DNA of 64,000 nt from Anthonomus grandis grandis (lineage: Eukaryota > Arthropoda > Insecta > Coleoptera > Curculionidae). Under the pieces are notes generated by a model, which was not told the origin of the DNA, made no database searches, and worked only from the letters and a program-made list of their open reading frames with translations. Positions 1-11,436 of the stretch are shown piece by piece. Both the position numbers and the translations under genes were made by a program. How positions within the stretch are numbered: position 1 is the first letter of the stretch; the number at the start of each line of letters is the position of its first letter. The stretch lies in assembly GCF_022605725.1 (NCBI RefSeq), contig NC_065557.1, forward strand, positions 22,571,256 through 22,635,255, in the 5' to 3' direction.

Positions 1-1
1 G

Positions 2-157
2 TGCAAAAAATTCAACAATATATCTAACTATTATGGTGTAAACGACAGTACACTAGTTCATATTTTGGACTGCTTAAATGATATAATGGGTGAAATTCCA
101 AATAATTTTATTAAATTGATGTTTCCACAGATGAAATTGCTTAGTGACTGTCAATGA
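2..157 (+). CDS. 3' end of an unidentified reading frame, entering from outside the window
   Basis: The frame is open from the first bases of the window for 51 codons and ends with TGA at 155-157. The visible C-terminus is mildly hydrophobic with no motif I recognise; it ends ...MKLLSDCQ. In DNA this AT-rich, 51 open codons are unlikely by chance (rough estimate: about 1 in 100), so a real or recently dead exon is plausible. It points toward COQ7 exon 1, which is transcribed the other way from about 750. The remaining COQ7 exons must therefore lie left of this frame, putting it inside a COQ7 intron, unless the COQ7 exon is an orphan. It could equally be a degraded transposon frame. I assign no function. 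Confidence 0.33.
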   Translation, partial: CKKFNNISNYYGVNDSTLVHILDCLNDIMGEIPNNFIKLMFPQMKLLSDCQ

Positions 158-600
158 AATTATTAATATATCTTTAATAGAAGCTTAAAAGACTATTTTA
201 AAGATTTTTTGTTTTGAAGAATGTTCTTGCAAAACCAATCAAGGCACAGTGCGACCTCAATAAATGTTTAAATTTTAAAGCTCATATAAAATATACTAGC
301 AGATGACATTGTCATATATAATCCAAAATTGCAATTTCTATTTTATATAGTATAAAAAGTATAATTGAGTCAGTACATATTATAATATTGCAGATTTATT
401 ATTGTAGTCCAACTCAAAACCAATCTTACACATATTAATTTTCTCAATAAGCCAAAATAAGACTAATTTTACAATAAAAACAAGATATATGCTAATTTGG
501 TATTGACAGAATAAACCATTTGAATTTGAGTTCAGTTGTGCTATGTTATATGCAGAGCACTCAGCAGTTACCTGTGAAGAGTAAATCAATAGATACAAAC
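158..600. other. AT-rich stretch, COQ7 intron 1 on the - strand
   Basis: It begins (read on the - strand) with a splice donor GTTTGT immediately after the COQ7 exon. I looked for the expected second COQ7 exon (residues following GELG, with a YAGQM-like motif) and did not find it here. No other feature is seen. Confidence 0.5.
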
Positions 601-749
601 CCTAGTTCTCCAGCATGGTCCACCCTAATTATTTCCTCTAATACTGCTTTGCTAGTATAGTGCCTTTTTAGCTGAATGTTTATTAATCGGGTTGTCAGTT
701 GATTAGAGATCATATCTATATGTCTAACAAGATGTAACAAATATTTCAA
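601..749 (-). CDS. COQ7: COQ7 (5-demethoxyubiquinone hydroxylase), exon 1
   Basis: COQ7 is a di-iron hydroxylase of the inner mitochondrial membrane that performs the penultimate step of ubiquinone synthesis. The exon ends in EEIIRVDHAGELG, the family's first conserved block, whose Glu is an iron ligand. Before it lies an Arg/Lys/Ser/Thr-rich, acid-free leader (RLINIQLKRHYTS) typical of a mitochondrial targeting peptide with cleavage near RHYTS. Two in-frame starts exist, at 749-747 and 713-711; the second gives a leader closer to usual length. The coding sequence stops at 601 after GG and is followed by the donor GTTTGT, so the split glycine codon leads into the expected GANR block of exon 2. 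That exon and the rest of the gene are outside the window. Identification is firm; whether the locus is functional cannot be judged from one exon. Confidence 0.8.
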
Positions 750-1339
750 ACTTTAGTATTAAAATTCGTAATGATTTGTTTAGAGTTAAGATTCACTTAA
801 TATCAACTAATCCTCATTTAATTTAATGAAAAATATTCAAATTTCAAAGATCATAAGCAGTTGCCAAACAAAAATCAGCTGATAAGGCGATGCCGATTGC
901 CATTTGCACAGCCGAGTTTACTCAAGCCGCGAAATGATAACATCGGCAACATGGCTTTAAGATCCGTTTTTATAGAAATTGTTGGTTGATCCATATGAGT
1001 GGCCGACCAATATTTACTGCTAAAAGTATATTTACAAAATTGTATGGAGGAAAATTGGAAATATACTCTGTATATGACAGCAGCTATATTTTTGTGTTTT
1101 GTGAGGGCAACAGTCTTACCCCTTACGTCTTGGATGCGGATGGAAGGGCTGCTGGGCTATAATAAAAAAATTTAAGAGTTTTCTGAGATTTGTAATGGCT
1201 GTATTTGTATCAGGCATATATTTCCATTTTGTCACAAAATAGAAAGTTTATATTTGTACACTTTTTTAAAAGACCAGTCAGCTACGACCAATCCCTAGTT
1301 CTAATTCTAGTTAACTGCGAAAGCAAAAAATCCTGTTAC
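750..1339. other. Upstream flank of COQ7, no gene recognised
   Basis: This is the presumed promoter side of COQ7. A moderately GC-rich island near 880-960 could be the start region. A frame over 1205-1465 has no recognisable content. Nothing further is supported. Confidence 0.3.
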
Positions 1340-1520
1340 GTTAATAATACAGGTTTTTCCAGCTGTATTATCATCTGCGGGGGTTACGCAACCTTTCGGG
1401 CGCGTCTCTGGATGGCGCCCCGTTTAACGATTATAATTGAAGCCAACAGTCTAAAACCCGTTTGAGCTGTTTGAAGGTTATCGTCGCAGACCAACAATAC
1501 ACCGTAGACCGCTCATGGCG

Positions 1521-1528
1521 CAACGACC
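1521..1528 (+). repeat. Left 8-bp target-site duplication of the hAT element
   Basis: CAACGACC stands directly before the left terminus and is repeated exactly at 5472-5479 after the right terminus. Eight-base duplications are characteristic of hAT transposons. Confidence 0.92.
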
Positions 1529-1545
1529 CAGCGCCGTAGCTACAA
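1529..1545 (+). repeat. hAT left terminal inverted repeat
   Basis: CAGCGCCGTAGCTACAA; its inverted partner occupies 5455-5471 with one mismatch at position 13. Confidence 0.9.
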
Positions 1546-2013
1546 TGGTTCCACGGGTTCGGTGGAACCAGGCCCGCCACTCTCAAGGGCCCGTAGCCAG
1601 CTAATAAACATAATAATAAATAAACAAAGGATGTAAATTTAAACTAAAACTCAATAATATATTGTGAACTTATATTATCTAACAAACCACATAAAAATCG
1701 AAGACTCAGCTAAAATTCTTACATCGATGTGCCTATCCGCAGCCGAAGCAAATCTTTTCTAGCCTTTAGCCTTTAGCCTTTACTATTCTTCTCTGTTTAC
1801 TGTGCGACGATCTAATGGTCCCGATGCAGACCATACATACATAATTATAATAATTATTATTATCCGATAACAGTGTACCGGGCCCGGAAAAACCCATCAG
1901 AGTTGTTATGTAATGTGAGACAGATTATTTTATTTTTTGGTTTTGGTGTATCGGTAGGGCAGGGCAGGGCGGCAATTTGTATTTTATTCCTACTTTTATT
2001 AACAGTCTATAAA

Positions 2014-5000
2014 ATGAGTTCCAATTTTAAACATTTATCTGGTGCAAGTAAAAGGAAAAAGAAAGCCGAGCTTGAAGAGAAAACTCGAAAACATCCAAAA
2101 ATTTACAAATTTTTAAATTCAAGCAGTTCCTCTTTAACTAATTTTGTTCCTGGTGAGATTGCTACACCCTCTACGTCTACGATTGTGAGTCAATCTCCTA
2201 GTGGTAAGTATTTTACAAATTCTCAATATCTCACTTCTTAGGTCTCGAAACATAATTATTTATATTAGGCCGGCCAAATATTACAAGTGTTCTTAGAAAC
2301 TCTCTATCTTTCATTGACCTAATGCCGTCTGGCTAGAACAGTTTACAAACAAAATTATTGAAGTATCATACTATCAAAAGTCTCTCATCAGCACAACGAT
2401 TCATTCCTTAGAGTAAGCCATAATTTTTAAAGTATCAAACGGGCCTCTCAAAACAACTATTATAGGGTTTCTATAATAAATTAATCTGACGACTTAGCCT
2501 TTCCTGACATTAAGTATGTTATTTTACTTTTTTTTACGTATTTTTTACATATGTACATACATACATATTAATTTAATATTAAAAATAAGAAGGAATTTTG
2601 GTAAAAGAAATTAAAATCAATAGTTATGCGTATTATGAATGTTATGTGGTATAACAATCATAACATAATCGTTTATTTTAATTTTTTTTTAGGTGAAAAT
2701 ATTCCTGAACCTGAAATTGAACTTAAGGCAAATACCGAAATTTCCGACCTAACTGAATGCTCAACTAATAAAGATGAACTCGAATCAGAGATACTTATCA
2801 CTGATGAACCAGATATTAATGTAAGTAGGTGCATAGTCTGACAAATGGATCTGTAACACTAACAATTATGTAAAACTAACGTCCCGTAGGTTTTACATAA
2901 AATATTTCTGTTTTTATTAAAATCGCATTTTATGATCAGATTATAAAAAACCTATATTAAAATTAGATCACGAATAAATTATAATTATTTTTTTTTGGTA
3001 ATTTGTATTCAATTTTTTTATTCGTTCGCTGTTCCATATCCATTTGTTCCGTTCCACATCTCTTTATTCTAGAATAGTTTTAGCGTTAGAGCTAAAACTT
3101 GGAATAAAAAATAATATTTATAGGTAAATTTTCCTACGGACAAAGCTAATTTTGGCGAAGCTTTATCAATCCAAGAGAAAAGATTTATTATTGATAACGA
3201 GCCTTGTCGTGCCACGAGGACCATTTCCCAAAGATGCAAACAATAGAAGTTTTTCCTCATTTTATTATTCAGAAATATCTAAATCTGGCATTAAAACAGA
3301 AAGATGGTGGCTATGTTATTCACTGAAACTAAATAAATGTTACTGTCAACCATGTTGGTTATTCTGTAAATTACAAAAACCCTTGATTTGATTGATTTAT
3401 GGTTTTAGTGACTGGAATCACTTAAACCGTATCATAGAGAGACACGAAGTCAATGATGAGCATAATAATTGTTGTGTCATTTTTGATAAATGGAAAAATA
3501 ATAAAACAATAGACAAAGCCCAAGAAGATTTGTTTCGTCAGGAGATTAATAAATGGAGGCAAATACTAGAGCAAATTATTGATGTAACTCTTACTTTAGC
3601 GACAACAAATATGCCATTTCGAGGTACAAATGAAAACTTAAATTCAAGCAATCCAGGAGTGTTTTTGTCCATTATAAAGTTACTTTCTAACTATGATCAA
3701 GTTTTAAAAAATTTATTAGAGAATCATTCGAAAATGTCAACTACTTATTTAAGTCCGCAAATACAAAATGAAATAATAAATATATTAGGAAAAGCTGTTA
3801 AAAATGAAATAAAAAAATCTATAGAGTCGGCTCCTTTTTTTTTTCAATAATTATAGATACTACCCAGGATATATCTAAAATTGATCAGCTTAGTCTTATT
3901 TTTCGATATGTTTCTGTTGAATATGATAAAAATAAGAAGTTAGTAGATATTGTTATTAAAGAGTCATTTATGGGATTTATTCCAATTAAAAATCAGACAT
4001 CGGAAAATCTTACCAATGAAATTATAAATGCAATTAATGAAATTAGCAACTTAAAGAAATTGCGTGGTCAAGGTTACGATGGTGCCGCAAATATGAGCGG
4101 TATGTATAATGGGGTTCAATCTAGAATTTTAAAAGTGACGAAAAATGCTCCTTTTGTACACTGTGCTGCGCATAATCTTAATGTTGTATTCTTTCTGTTG
4201 GTCTTCACGAAATGATGCTATAAAAGCCTTAAGATTTAGGTATCTTGATGCTCTTAAGGCCTTGTCAAAAATTATTTTAACATCAAATAATAAAACTGAA
4301 ATTGACGACTCTAAAGGATATAAAATTACATTGCAAAACTTTGAAACAGTATTTCTAATTATTTTGCAATCTAGAATTTTAAATAGCATAGACGCAGCAT
4401 CAAAACTTTTACAAAATGAGCAGCAAGATATAGAAAAATCGAGTAAACTCCTAAAAACGTTACAAATGACATATCTAATCTTCGAAATGAGTTTCTAAAT
4501 GTAAAAGAAGAAGCTCCAGCCACGGCGAGTAAATGGGGTATAAGTCCAGAGTTTGGCCAAAAACGAATTTCTAAACGTAGACGTTTTTTTGATGAATCTG
4601 CAAATGACTTTGTTTTTCAAACTGCGGAAGATAACTTTAGAGTTGAAGTTTTTTATAAAACGCTAGACATTATTATTAGTCAGTTACAATGTAGAACAGT
4701 TAGTTTACAACAAATATCTACTAACTTCAATATTTTGGATACAGAAGTTCTATTAAATTCTAGTGACACAGTAATATACCAAATGGCTGAAAATATTCGC
4801 GAAATATATCAAGATGATATATCAGATATACTTTCTAATCAATTATTAGCATTTCGAACATGTTTTTCTGAAGAACTTAAAAATATTAGGTCAGTTAAAG
4901 ATTTGCTTAAATTTATCATTGTTGACAATTATTCGTCTAGTAGTAGCTTTACTGAAATAATAACATTATGCTTCCTATATCTGACAATTCCTGTAACGGT

Positions 5001-5187
5001 TGCATCGGCAGAACGATCGTTCTCAAAATTAAAATTAATCAAAACATATTTAAGGAATTCGATGAATCAAAATCGATTATCTTCTTTGGCAATGCTGTCC
5101 ATTGAAAATAAAGTTACTCGCTCTATAGATTTAAAGGAAATTATTAAATCATTTGCGACTGCTAAATCTCGAAAAGTAACTTTTTAA
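2014..5187 (+). pseudogene. hAT transposase with two introns, frameshifted
   Basis: A DDE transposase that excises and reinserts the surrounding hAT. Exon 1 runs from ATG 2014 to 2203 (donor GTAAGT). Exon 2 is 2693-2820, with acceptor TTTTTTAG and donor GTAAGT. Exon 3 starts at 3124, and junction phases agree. Domains in order: a Lys-rich N-terminus; a TTF-type zinc finger (RWWLCYSLKLNKCYCQPCW, 3302-3358); the RNase H-like core with the Asp-rich motif IIDTTQDISKIDQ (about 3850) and GQGYDGAANMSG (about 4072); and the C-terminal hAT dimerisation region with PVTVASAERSFSKLK (about 4991) ending at 5187. Frame breaks occur near 3220, 3846, 4190 and 4480-4730, so it cannot encode a whole protein. 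The family (ZMYM1/ZNF862-like) is often domesticated, but here TIRs, duplication and decay all point to an ordinary dead transposon. Confidence 0.85.
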
Positions 5188-5454
5188 TGGGTGTATTTCT
5201 TCTATATTAACTTTGTATTTGTATCCTTTTGTAAATGTTTTTTATAAATATGTACATATGTTTTTAATATTTTTATATTTTTCCGTAACTACTGTTATTA
5301 GTATTTTTGTCTTAATATTAATTTCATAAAAGTTTAGTTAACATGTAATAGCCTTTTAATTTTTTCTTTCCTTAAGCCGTCGATTTAGGGAGAGATGAAG
5401 GTTAGTATCTCTTTAGAGGCCCGCGGATATAGTCACGAACCTAGGCCCGTTATG

Positions 5455-5479
5455 TTGTTGCTACGGCGCTGCAACGACC
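5455..5479 (+). repeat. hAT right terminal inverted repeat and right target duplication
   Basis: The right TIR occupies 5455-5471 and is followed at 5472-5479 by CAACGACC, identical to the left duplication. Confidence 0.9.
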
Positions 5480-5984
5480 CGAGCAGTCCTGCAAGGAAAA
5501 CCGTGAGGTAGAAAGCCTATGATAAGGCTTTATACCTCCTACCTATAAGGCTGATGAGATGTGGCACAAAGTAATAAAAATGGCCATAATAGCCAGAAGC
5601 ACAAATCTTGGACGAGCAGGCCAACTCTCTAAAGGACTGACTCCAGAGCAGAATACTTATCCCGCTTCTATTAACTCCTAATAACGGAGGTCAACAAACT
5701 CCTAAAACCACGCAAAGTGGTGGATCCCGTCAGGGAACCGAAAGTACCTTAGGCTAGATGTACAAACTAATATCAAGCCTGTGGAAAGTACCCCTAAAAA
5801 CCTTTCTCATGAACAAGGATTGTGAGTCAGTGAGGAAAGCGAAGTATTCGCTTTACCTCAACTTTAGTAGCACAAATCTGAGGCTCTTGGATAAGCCCCA
5901 AGAGAAAGAAACTTCGGTGGAGACGAGGGTACACACGCCGGAAACTTTGGCCCAATGGTAAAAACAGACATGCTCTCATGTAGG

Positions 5985-6880
5985 CCTATTTATTAAGGTT
6001 ATTACAAATTAACTCACATCACTCCAAGGCAGTCACGGCCTTAAGTAAGTACATGGCCGACAATGATATTCAGATAGCCCCAATCCAGGAACCGTATATT
6101 TACAGGGGCCAGATAAGAACACTAGGGCACCTTAAAGGAAGACTTATGGCAGACCAATAAGATAGACCCAATCCAAGAAGCTGCATGTTCATAAGAAAAG
6201 ATGTATAGACCACGTCGCTGTGTATGTTTTGTGAGAGGGACACGGCGGCAGTTCAATTGCAAATTCAGACAGCGGAGAATGGCTACGATACAACAATGGT
6301 ATCATCATATTTCCCGTACCACCGACAAGAGCAATCATCTCCCACGACAGTTCGGAGGCTGGTAGACTAGCAAATATTAAAAAAATCTATTAATTGAATG
6401 CGATGCCAACTCACATTACACTATTTGGTGTAGTACTGAAAAAAGAATCGAGGTGAATTACTATTAGATTACTTAATATACTTAATGTGAGGGACGAGCC
6501 AACATTCGTCAACGTACTCGGCAGCGAAATATTGTGACAAAGTGAACATAAGATCACAGGAACATAAGATTCGAACAACAATCTTCGGACACAGTTCCGA
6601 GGATTCACAGGAAAACGAACTGAAGTCTATAAAGATACACCAGGATGCAACCTGGACAACTGTCCAGCGGAGGCTAACAACAACCTGGAGATCGATGTGC
6701 TGACAGAGTCAATTATAGAAGCTATCGTAGATGAATTTGAGAAAGCATGTCCCCTAAGCAAACCATGTCAGGCAGGGAACACCTCCTTGTCTAACCAAGA
6801 GCTGAGTATTCTGGGAACAACTGCTGCAACATATCCGACAGCAGAGAGCAAGGAAGTTTTAGTGAGTAAATGGGAACGGA
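5985..6880 (+). pseudogene. Endonuclease domain of the R1/LOA-like retrotransposon
   Basis: This would be the target-nicking AP-endonuclease-like domain at the start of ORF2. Translated across several frames it shows LLQINSHHSKAVTAL, then APIQEPYIYRGQI (the conserved QEP active-site block, about 6080), SSYFPYH..SPTTVRRLV (about 6305) and ECDANSHYTIW (about 6400, the catalytic DANSH block). A linker with EKACPLSK follows at 6740. Stops and frame changes separate these blocks, so it is dead. The sequence leaves the family near 6880-6900, before any reverse transcriptase, so this copy is 3' truncated or rearranged. Confidence 0.75.
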
Positions 6881-6899
6881 GTCCCACACTACCGAGGGT

Positions 6900-8180
6900 T
6901 CAAGAACTACGGGTTTTGCATGTTATCTTACTTTCATTTTTTTGTCGGAGAGTAATTGAACTGACTTACTCTTTATTTTTCTTAAATACAATTTTTTGAA
7001 GAATTTACACCCTTTTAGCACTTTTAGCAACATAGGAAAGCAAGAGAGTTTTCTACTTAGATTAAATTTTCCGTTTCGTTTCGTTTCCGTTTGCGGCAAT
7101 TTTTTTAGTACTGTAGGTTTCCTACAGGCTTCTTTAGTTGTTGACAAAAAGATTCCAAGTTTCATGGTTTTCTAAAGACAAAAATAGACGTTAATAATAA
7201 AAATATAATAATAATATTTAGTAAAACTAACGTACGTATAAGATATTTTAAATGTAGCTATAAAGGCACAAATTTGCTAAGAGTGTAGTTCCACTGTCAT
7301 GTAATTTTTATAAATACATTTACTTTTCCATAATTTCATTATACTAGACTTAATTAAATGAATTTAAAATCCACAATTTCGAAATTATTTTTTTAGAAGT
7401 AAATTCAACTTGCTTTAGTTTAGTTTTAAACTTGTTTGACTTTGGACTTCTGTTTACGTCCGACAAATTAGTATGTTTTAAATATAAATTAATAGACTTA
7501 AATCTATACCTAGATCTACGTATCATCTTTGCTTTTAGAAGTAAATATCAATAATAGTTTAACATCATATTCTACAACTATACAGGGTGGTCTTCCGGGA
7601 ACTGCATTGATGGATTTTAGGAAAACTATTAATATGAAAATATTGAAAATTTAACAATGTTTTGGTAGTTTTGGTACGTCCGGTAATAGCGAAAGTTGTC
7701 CATTGCTCGTTCAACTTTGTCGAATTAAATAGAATGCTATTTATTACAACCCTTTAATAATTCCAACAGGGCTTTAGAACAATGTCAAGTGAACTATTAT
7801 TATACATAGATCTATTGTACAAAAAACTTTTAAACAAATATTTTTACAACCCTTTTAATTTACTAGATGCTAAAAATTTTAACATAAAAAGGAAATATAT
7901 TAAAAATTTGTATGAGCCTAAATGGATATAATTTTTTAAATAAATGAATACGCCTTTCTGACAATAAGTCTTGCTCGGATGTCATTATAAAAAAAGATCT
8001 TTATTCTTTCGTACAAACATTGCAGCTTAAAAAATATATAAACCAATGACAGTTATAATTTTTTGGTAATAAATATATGTTTACAGTTTTTTCTATTTAT
8101 TTCACTTTATACATTGTCCATAGATACTATTAAAATCTTGTCCATGCAAGAATATAGTTAAGTCGAAGTTTTAATTATGC
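6900..8180. other. AT-rich spacer with one mariner-like end
   Basis: No gene is recognised. At 7584 there is TACAGGGTGGTCTTCCGGG, which has the form of a mariner-type left end. I could not match it to a right end: the CACCCTGCATATG at 11428 shares only the terminal octamer. Confidence 0.4.
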
Positions 8181-10262
8181 ATTAGATTAGATTAGAGTAA
8201 AATAAGGCTGAATTACCCTGCGACCTATAAGATCTATTGTGTGCATCTTTTGTCTGCATTCACTAGTCTGTTCTAGTTTCCTACGGTGTTCTCGAAGGTG
8301 ACAATGCCCCGTTAGAAAACCTGTAAGAATACGTAGTTTAGTTTTAGTTAAACTTACTAGAGCTTTAGATCTTTTTAGGCTAATGGTTTCATGGAACATT
8401 TTGGGTTGCCTCAACCCCGGAAGATCATCTCAGAGGTGGTCTCTGAGTTGTTTCTCCATTTTTGAAAGCTCATATAGGTAAATACTCTTAGTGCCTATGC
8501 CGCAGAAAGATTCCGATCTCAGAAACTGAGAGCCGGAACCCTTTTTTGCCAAAATGTTGGCTTTCTTGTAACCTTGCACGCCTGTGTGATCAAGTACCTA
8601 AAATATTGTGACTTTATTTTTCTTTTCTAGTTCAATGAGTTTCCCTAAACAGTCTCTTACCATTTTAGAACATGTGAAATGTCAGCTCAGTGCTGCTATG
8701 GCCGCTTGACTATCGGTGAAGATTGCGATGTCCTGTTTGAGATAGTGTCTGTCCAGGATGAATTGAGCCCATCTTTTTATAATGTGTATTTCCGCTTGAA
8801 AGACGCTAGTGTATTTACCCAGCGACGTAGTGTAAGGGCCGAATACTCCAGCTTCTGTTCCTTCGATTTTAGAACCATATGTGTACCAGTTGATGGTGTT
8901 CGATTTAAGTAAATGGGTGGCTATTCCATTTTTCCAGACACTTTTGCTATTAATTTTTGAATAGAAATTTCTCACAAACTGATACTTCCTTGTTATATCA
9001 TGCTTGGGAAGATCAGAGGAATAGATCTTGTTTCAGATGTCCAGGCTCTCTGATCAGTACTCTGGCTTTTCGTTCTATCCCTGGTTAGTCTAAACATGTC
9101 CCTTTAGCAGCGCCCTCTATCTCCAGATGAAGAGGTTCTAGGTCAACTATAAGCTCCGGTGCTGCTATTGGGCATGTTTTCAAAGCTCCTGTAATGCATA
9201 CGCATGCGAGTCTTTGCACTTTATCAAGTTTACGCCTTTCAGTGCTTAACTTCATTGAGTCTTGCCACACCACTGCCCCGTAGTTAATTATGGGTTTTAC
9301 CATCATGGTGTACATTCAGCGCAGTATTTTTGGAGAACATTCCCAGTTTTTTCCCGCTACATTTCTACAGATCATAAAGGCTTTATTTATTGTGATTTCT
9401 AGATGTTTATTCCAGTTAAGTTTGCTATCCAGTGTCACTCCCAGATATTTTCATTTGATGCATATACTAGTTGTCCGCACAGGTAGATATCCCTGGTGGG
9501 TTGCATTTTCCTTTTACGAGTGAATGGTACAATGGTAGTTTTTGCCGAATTCATGCTCAGCCCTACTGATGTACACCATTCTTCAGTAATCCTTAGGCTT
9601 CTTTGTATGAGGTCTCACAATATGCCCTCGTACTTGCCTTTGACGATAATGTCATCAGCATATCCTATGCAGGTCATTTCATGGTTTGTCAATATTTGAA
9701 GAATTTCATCGACTACTAGACTCCATAGTAGGGATGAGGTTACCCCCCATTGGGACGCCACCTTGTATCCCGACGCTAAGCTCGTTCTTCCTACTCTGCC
9801 TAGGTGAGGCAGAATTTTCCGCTTTGTAGGAGAGCAGGGAAAATTCCGTCCACTTTCGGTGATTTGTACAGTTGAAAGGTGTTTATTGCGCACTCTTTTA
9901 TTGTGACCGTTTCTATAGGTTTGCACCCTGGAAAGTGTATTTGAAGTAGATGGATGGCCTGCTCCTCTTCTGCCTTCGTGTAGGTACCTGGCTTTTTGAG
10001 AGACATACCTAATAATGTATGTGCCTCCCTTAGCCATTGTTTTGTGCAATCTAGCAGCAGTTGGAGTGTCAGCAATTTCCTCACAAAATGTTTTAAAGTG
10101 CTGTCTTTTGGTTTTCCTTATTTCTTTGTTATATAGAGTAAGCACTTCGGTATATACCTGCCAGTTGCCGTCTCTTTTCGCTGTATTGAAAAGTTGACGC
10201 ACTTTCGATTTTAGTTCTGTCAGGTGTGTGTTCCACCATAGTGCGTCTGTGGCCTTTTACTA
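8181..10262 (-). pseudogene. R1/LOA-like non-LTR retrotransposon, ORF2 remnant with RNase H
   Basis: Read on the - strand from 10262: the endonuclease-RT linker (LWWNTHLTELKSKVRQLFN), the start of the reverse transcriptase (AINTFQLYKSPKVDGIFPAL, about 9880-9830), then a deletion that removes the middle of the RT. After it come SSLLWSLVVDEILQ and the catalytic box YADDIIV (about 9650), the thumb with IINYGAVVWQDS (about 9280), RNase H blocks YGSKIEGTEAGVFG, FQAEIHIIKRW and FTDSQAAIAAL (8900-8680), and the C-terminal block LTGFLTGHCHLREH (about 8310). The first RNase H Asp appears as YGS rather than YADGS. Many stops make this non-coding. The 3' end at 8181-8195 is a short (ATTAG)3 run, probably the tail. 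It is the same general family as the copies at 1340-6900 and 33640-35465. Confidence 0.82.
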
Positions 10263-10499
10263 GTCACTGGGATTATGCATAGTGGGCATAATAATTAATG
10301 CCGCCTCTGAAATATGTTCCGAAATTAGATATAACAATATCGCGATACGCTACCTTCTGAAAATCTACATGAAACTTCTAGTCTATCTAGTCTTACATAT
10401 TATCATCTACATCTCCTGCATAAACTCCAAAATATGAAATATTGATTAATAGATATATAGATATATATATAGGTTATAGTTTTCATATTGTATCTACTA

Positions 10500-11436
10500 A
10501 GTTGTTCAATATTTTCTGTTTCCAAAAACAATATTTTATATGTGGTTCATGCATGATGATGCTCCACCGCATTTCCCTTCGGAATTATTTGCATCAACAA
10601 TATCCAAAATATACATCTGTTGGAAAAGGAAATGACGCTCCTGTAAGCTGGCCACCTCGCTCACCACACTTGACTCCATTAGATTATTTTTTTGGGGCGA
10701 TGTTTATAAACGATGGTATACTCTAGAGCAAAAGATCAAATACAGAAGAAGAATTATGCGCAAGGATTCAAAATGCAGCCAATATACTGAAGAACGATGA
10801 GGAGTTGATGTAAAGAGTACTTTTTAACTTTTTACGCCGCGCCGTGTTAATATGTGTATTCATGTTGACGGAGATCATTTGGAACAAGTGTTAAAAACTT
10901 ATAATAATTAAAATTACTTTAAATGAATTATTGTTTCTCACTAAATTAAAAGAAATATTCTTGCAAACTACGTTAAAACTAACAACACAAAAAATTTTAT
11001 TCCAATTTTTTATTATTCCGGTGCGGCATCAAAGACTAAAGCATGAAATATCTTGGTAACGGTTAATTTTTTCGGGTTCTAACAAAAGTGCCTTTTTTAC
11101 TCAAAATCGTTAGGGAAATTGTTTCCTTTACAAAAAAAATAAAACCACACTTGCAAAAAAGTTATGGCCATTTTACAGTGCAGTATGGAGCGCTCTCTAT
11201 CGGCCACAGTAAAAAGATGCCTATTTTCGGGTTTCTCATACCAAAAATCCCTAGGTTCAAAGTAATATGTCGCAAAATGTAAAAAAAATTAAGTAAAATC
11301 GATTTTTATTTTTTTAAATTTAACACACTAAGAAACGAAGCAACTTTGCACCAAGGTAAGTTGCTTTAAATCGGCTTATTTTGAACTCAGAAATATATCC
11401 TACGATTTTGTACAGACCTCTTAGAGACACCCTGCA
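10500..11436 (+). mobile_element. Mariner-like fragment: transposase C-terminus and right end
   Basis: Broken frames give MHDDAPPHF (second catalytic Asp block, about 10545), APVSWPPRSPHLTPLDYFF (third Asp block, 10638-10692) and the C-terminal HVDGDHLEQVL (about 10863-10895). These are the same blocks as in the better preserved copy at 38760. About 530 bp of AT-rich 3' flank follows and ends in GACACCCTGCATATG near 11436, a decayed mariner-type right end. The 5' half is absent. Confidence 0.68.

Larger units (their letters stand above)
1529..5471 (+). mobile_element. hAT transposon, ZMYM1/TTF-finger type, 3.94 kb
   Basis: The element starts CAGCGCCGTAGCTACAA and ends with the reverse complement of CAGCGCCGTAGCAACAA: 17-bp terminal inverted repeats with one mismatch, opening in the CAG typical of hAT. 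It is flanked by the perfect duplication CAACGACC. Beyond the first 17 bases both ends are GC-rich but only loosely alike. Inside lies a single transposase gene on the + strand with two apparent introns and several frameshifts. The intact termini, the exact duplication and the still recognisable domains suggest a moderately old insertion. A non-LTR retrotransposon occupied the site beforehand. Confidence 0.92.
1340..6900 (+). mobile_element. R1/LOA-like non-LTR retrotransposon, broken and split by a hAT insertion
   Basis: The left part (about 1340-1528) is a GC-richer segment with GGGGGTTACGCAACC and GGCGCCCC, resembling the 5' leader of insect R1-type elements. The right part (5480-6900) carries ORF1-like debris and then an apurinic-type endonuclease domain. 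The two halves are joined through one copy of CAACGACC, the duplication made by the hAT. The copy ends in the linker after the endonuclease near 6900, so reverse transcriptase is missing. Outer boundaries are approximate, and the assignment of the left part rests on base composition and the shared target site. Confidence 0.6.

Noticed and set aside
1205..1465. 86-codon + strand frame
   Set aside because: No motif, and its GC-rich part is better explained as the 5' leader of the interrupted retrotransposon.
1756..1780. Three tandem AGCCTTT units inside the hAT element
   Set aside because: Too short to interpret; not repeated at the other end.
8181..8195. (ATTAG)3 run reminiscent of a telomere-like repeat
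   Set aside because: Insect telomeric DNA is TTAGG; three units at the 3' end of a non-LTR copy are better explained as its tail.
7584..11436. A single mariner element spanning 7584-11436 with the R1/LOA-like copy inside
   Set aside because: The two ends share only the terminal octamer and no subterminal sequence.
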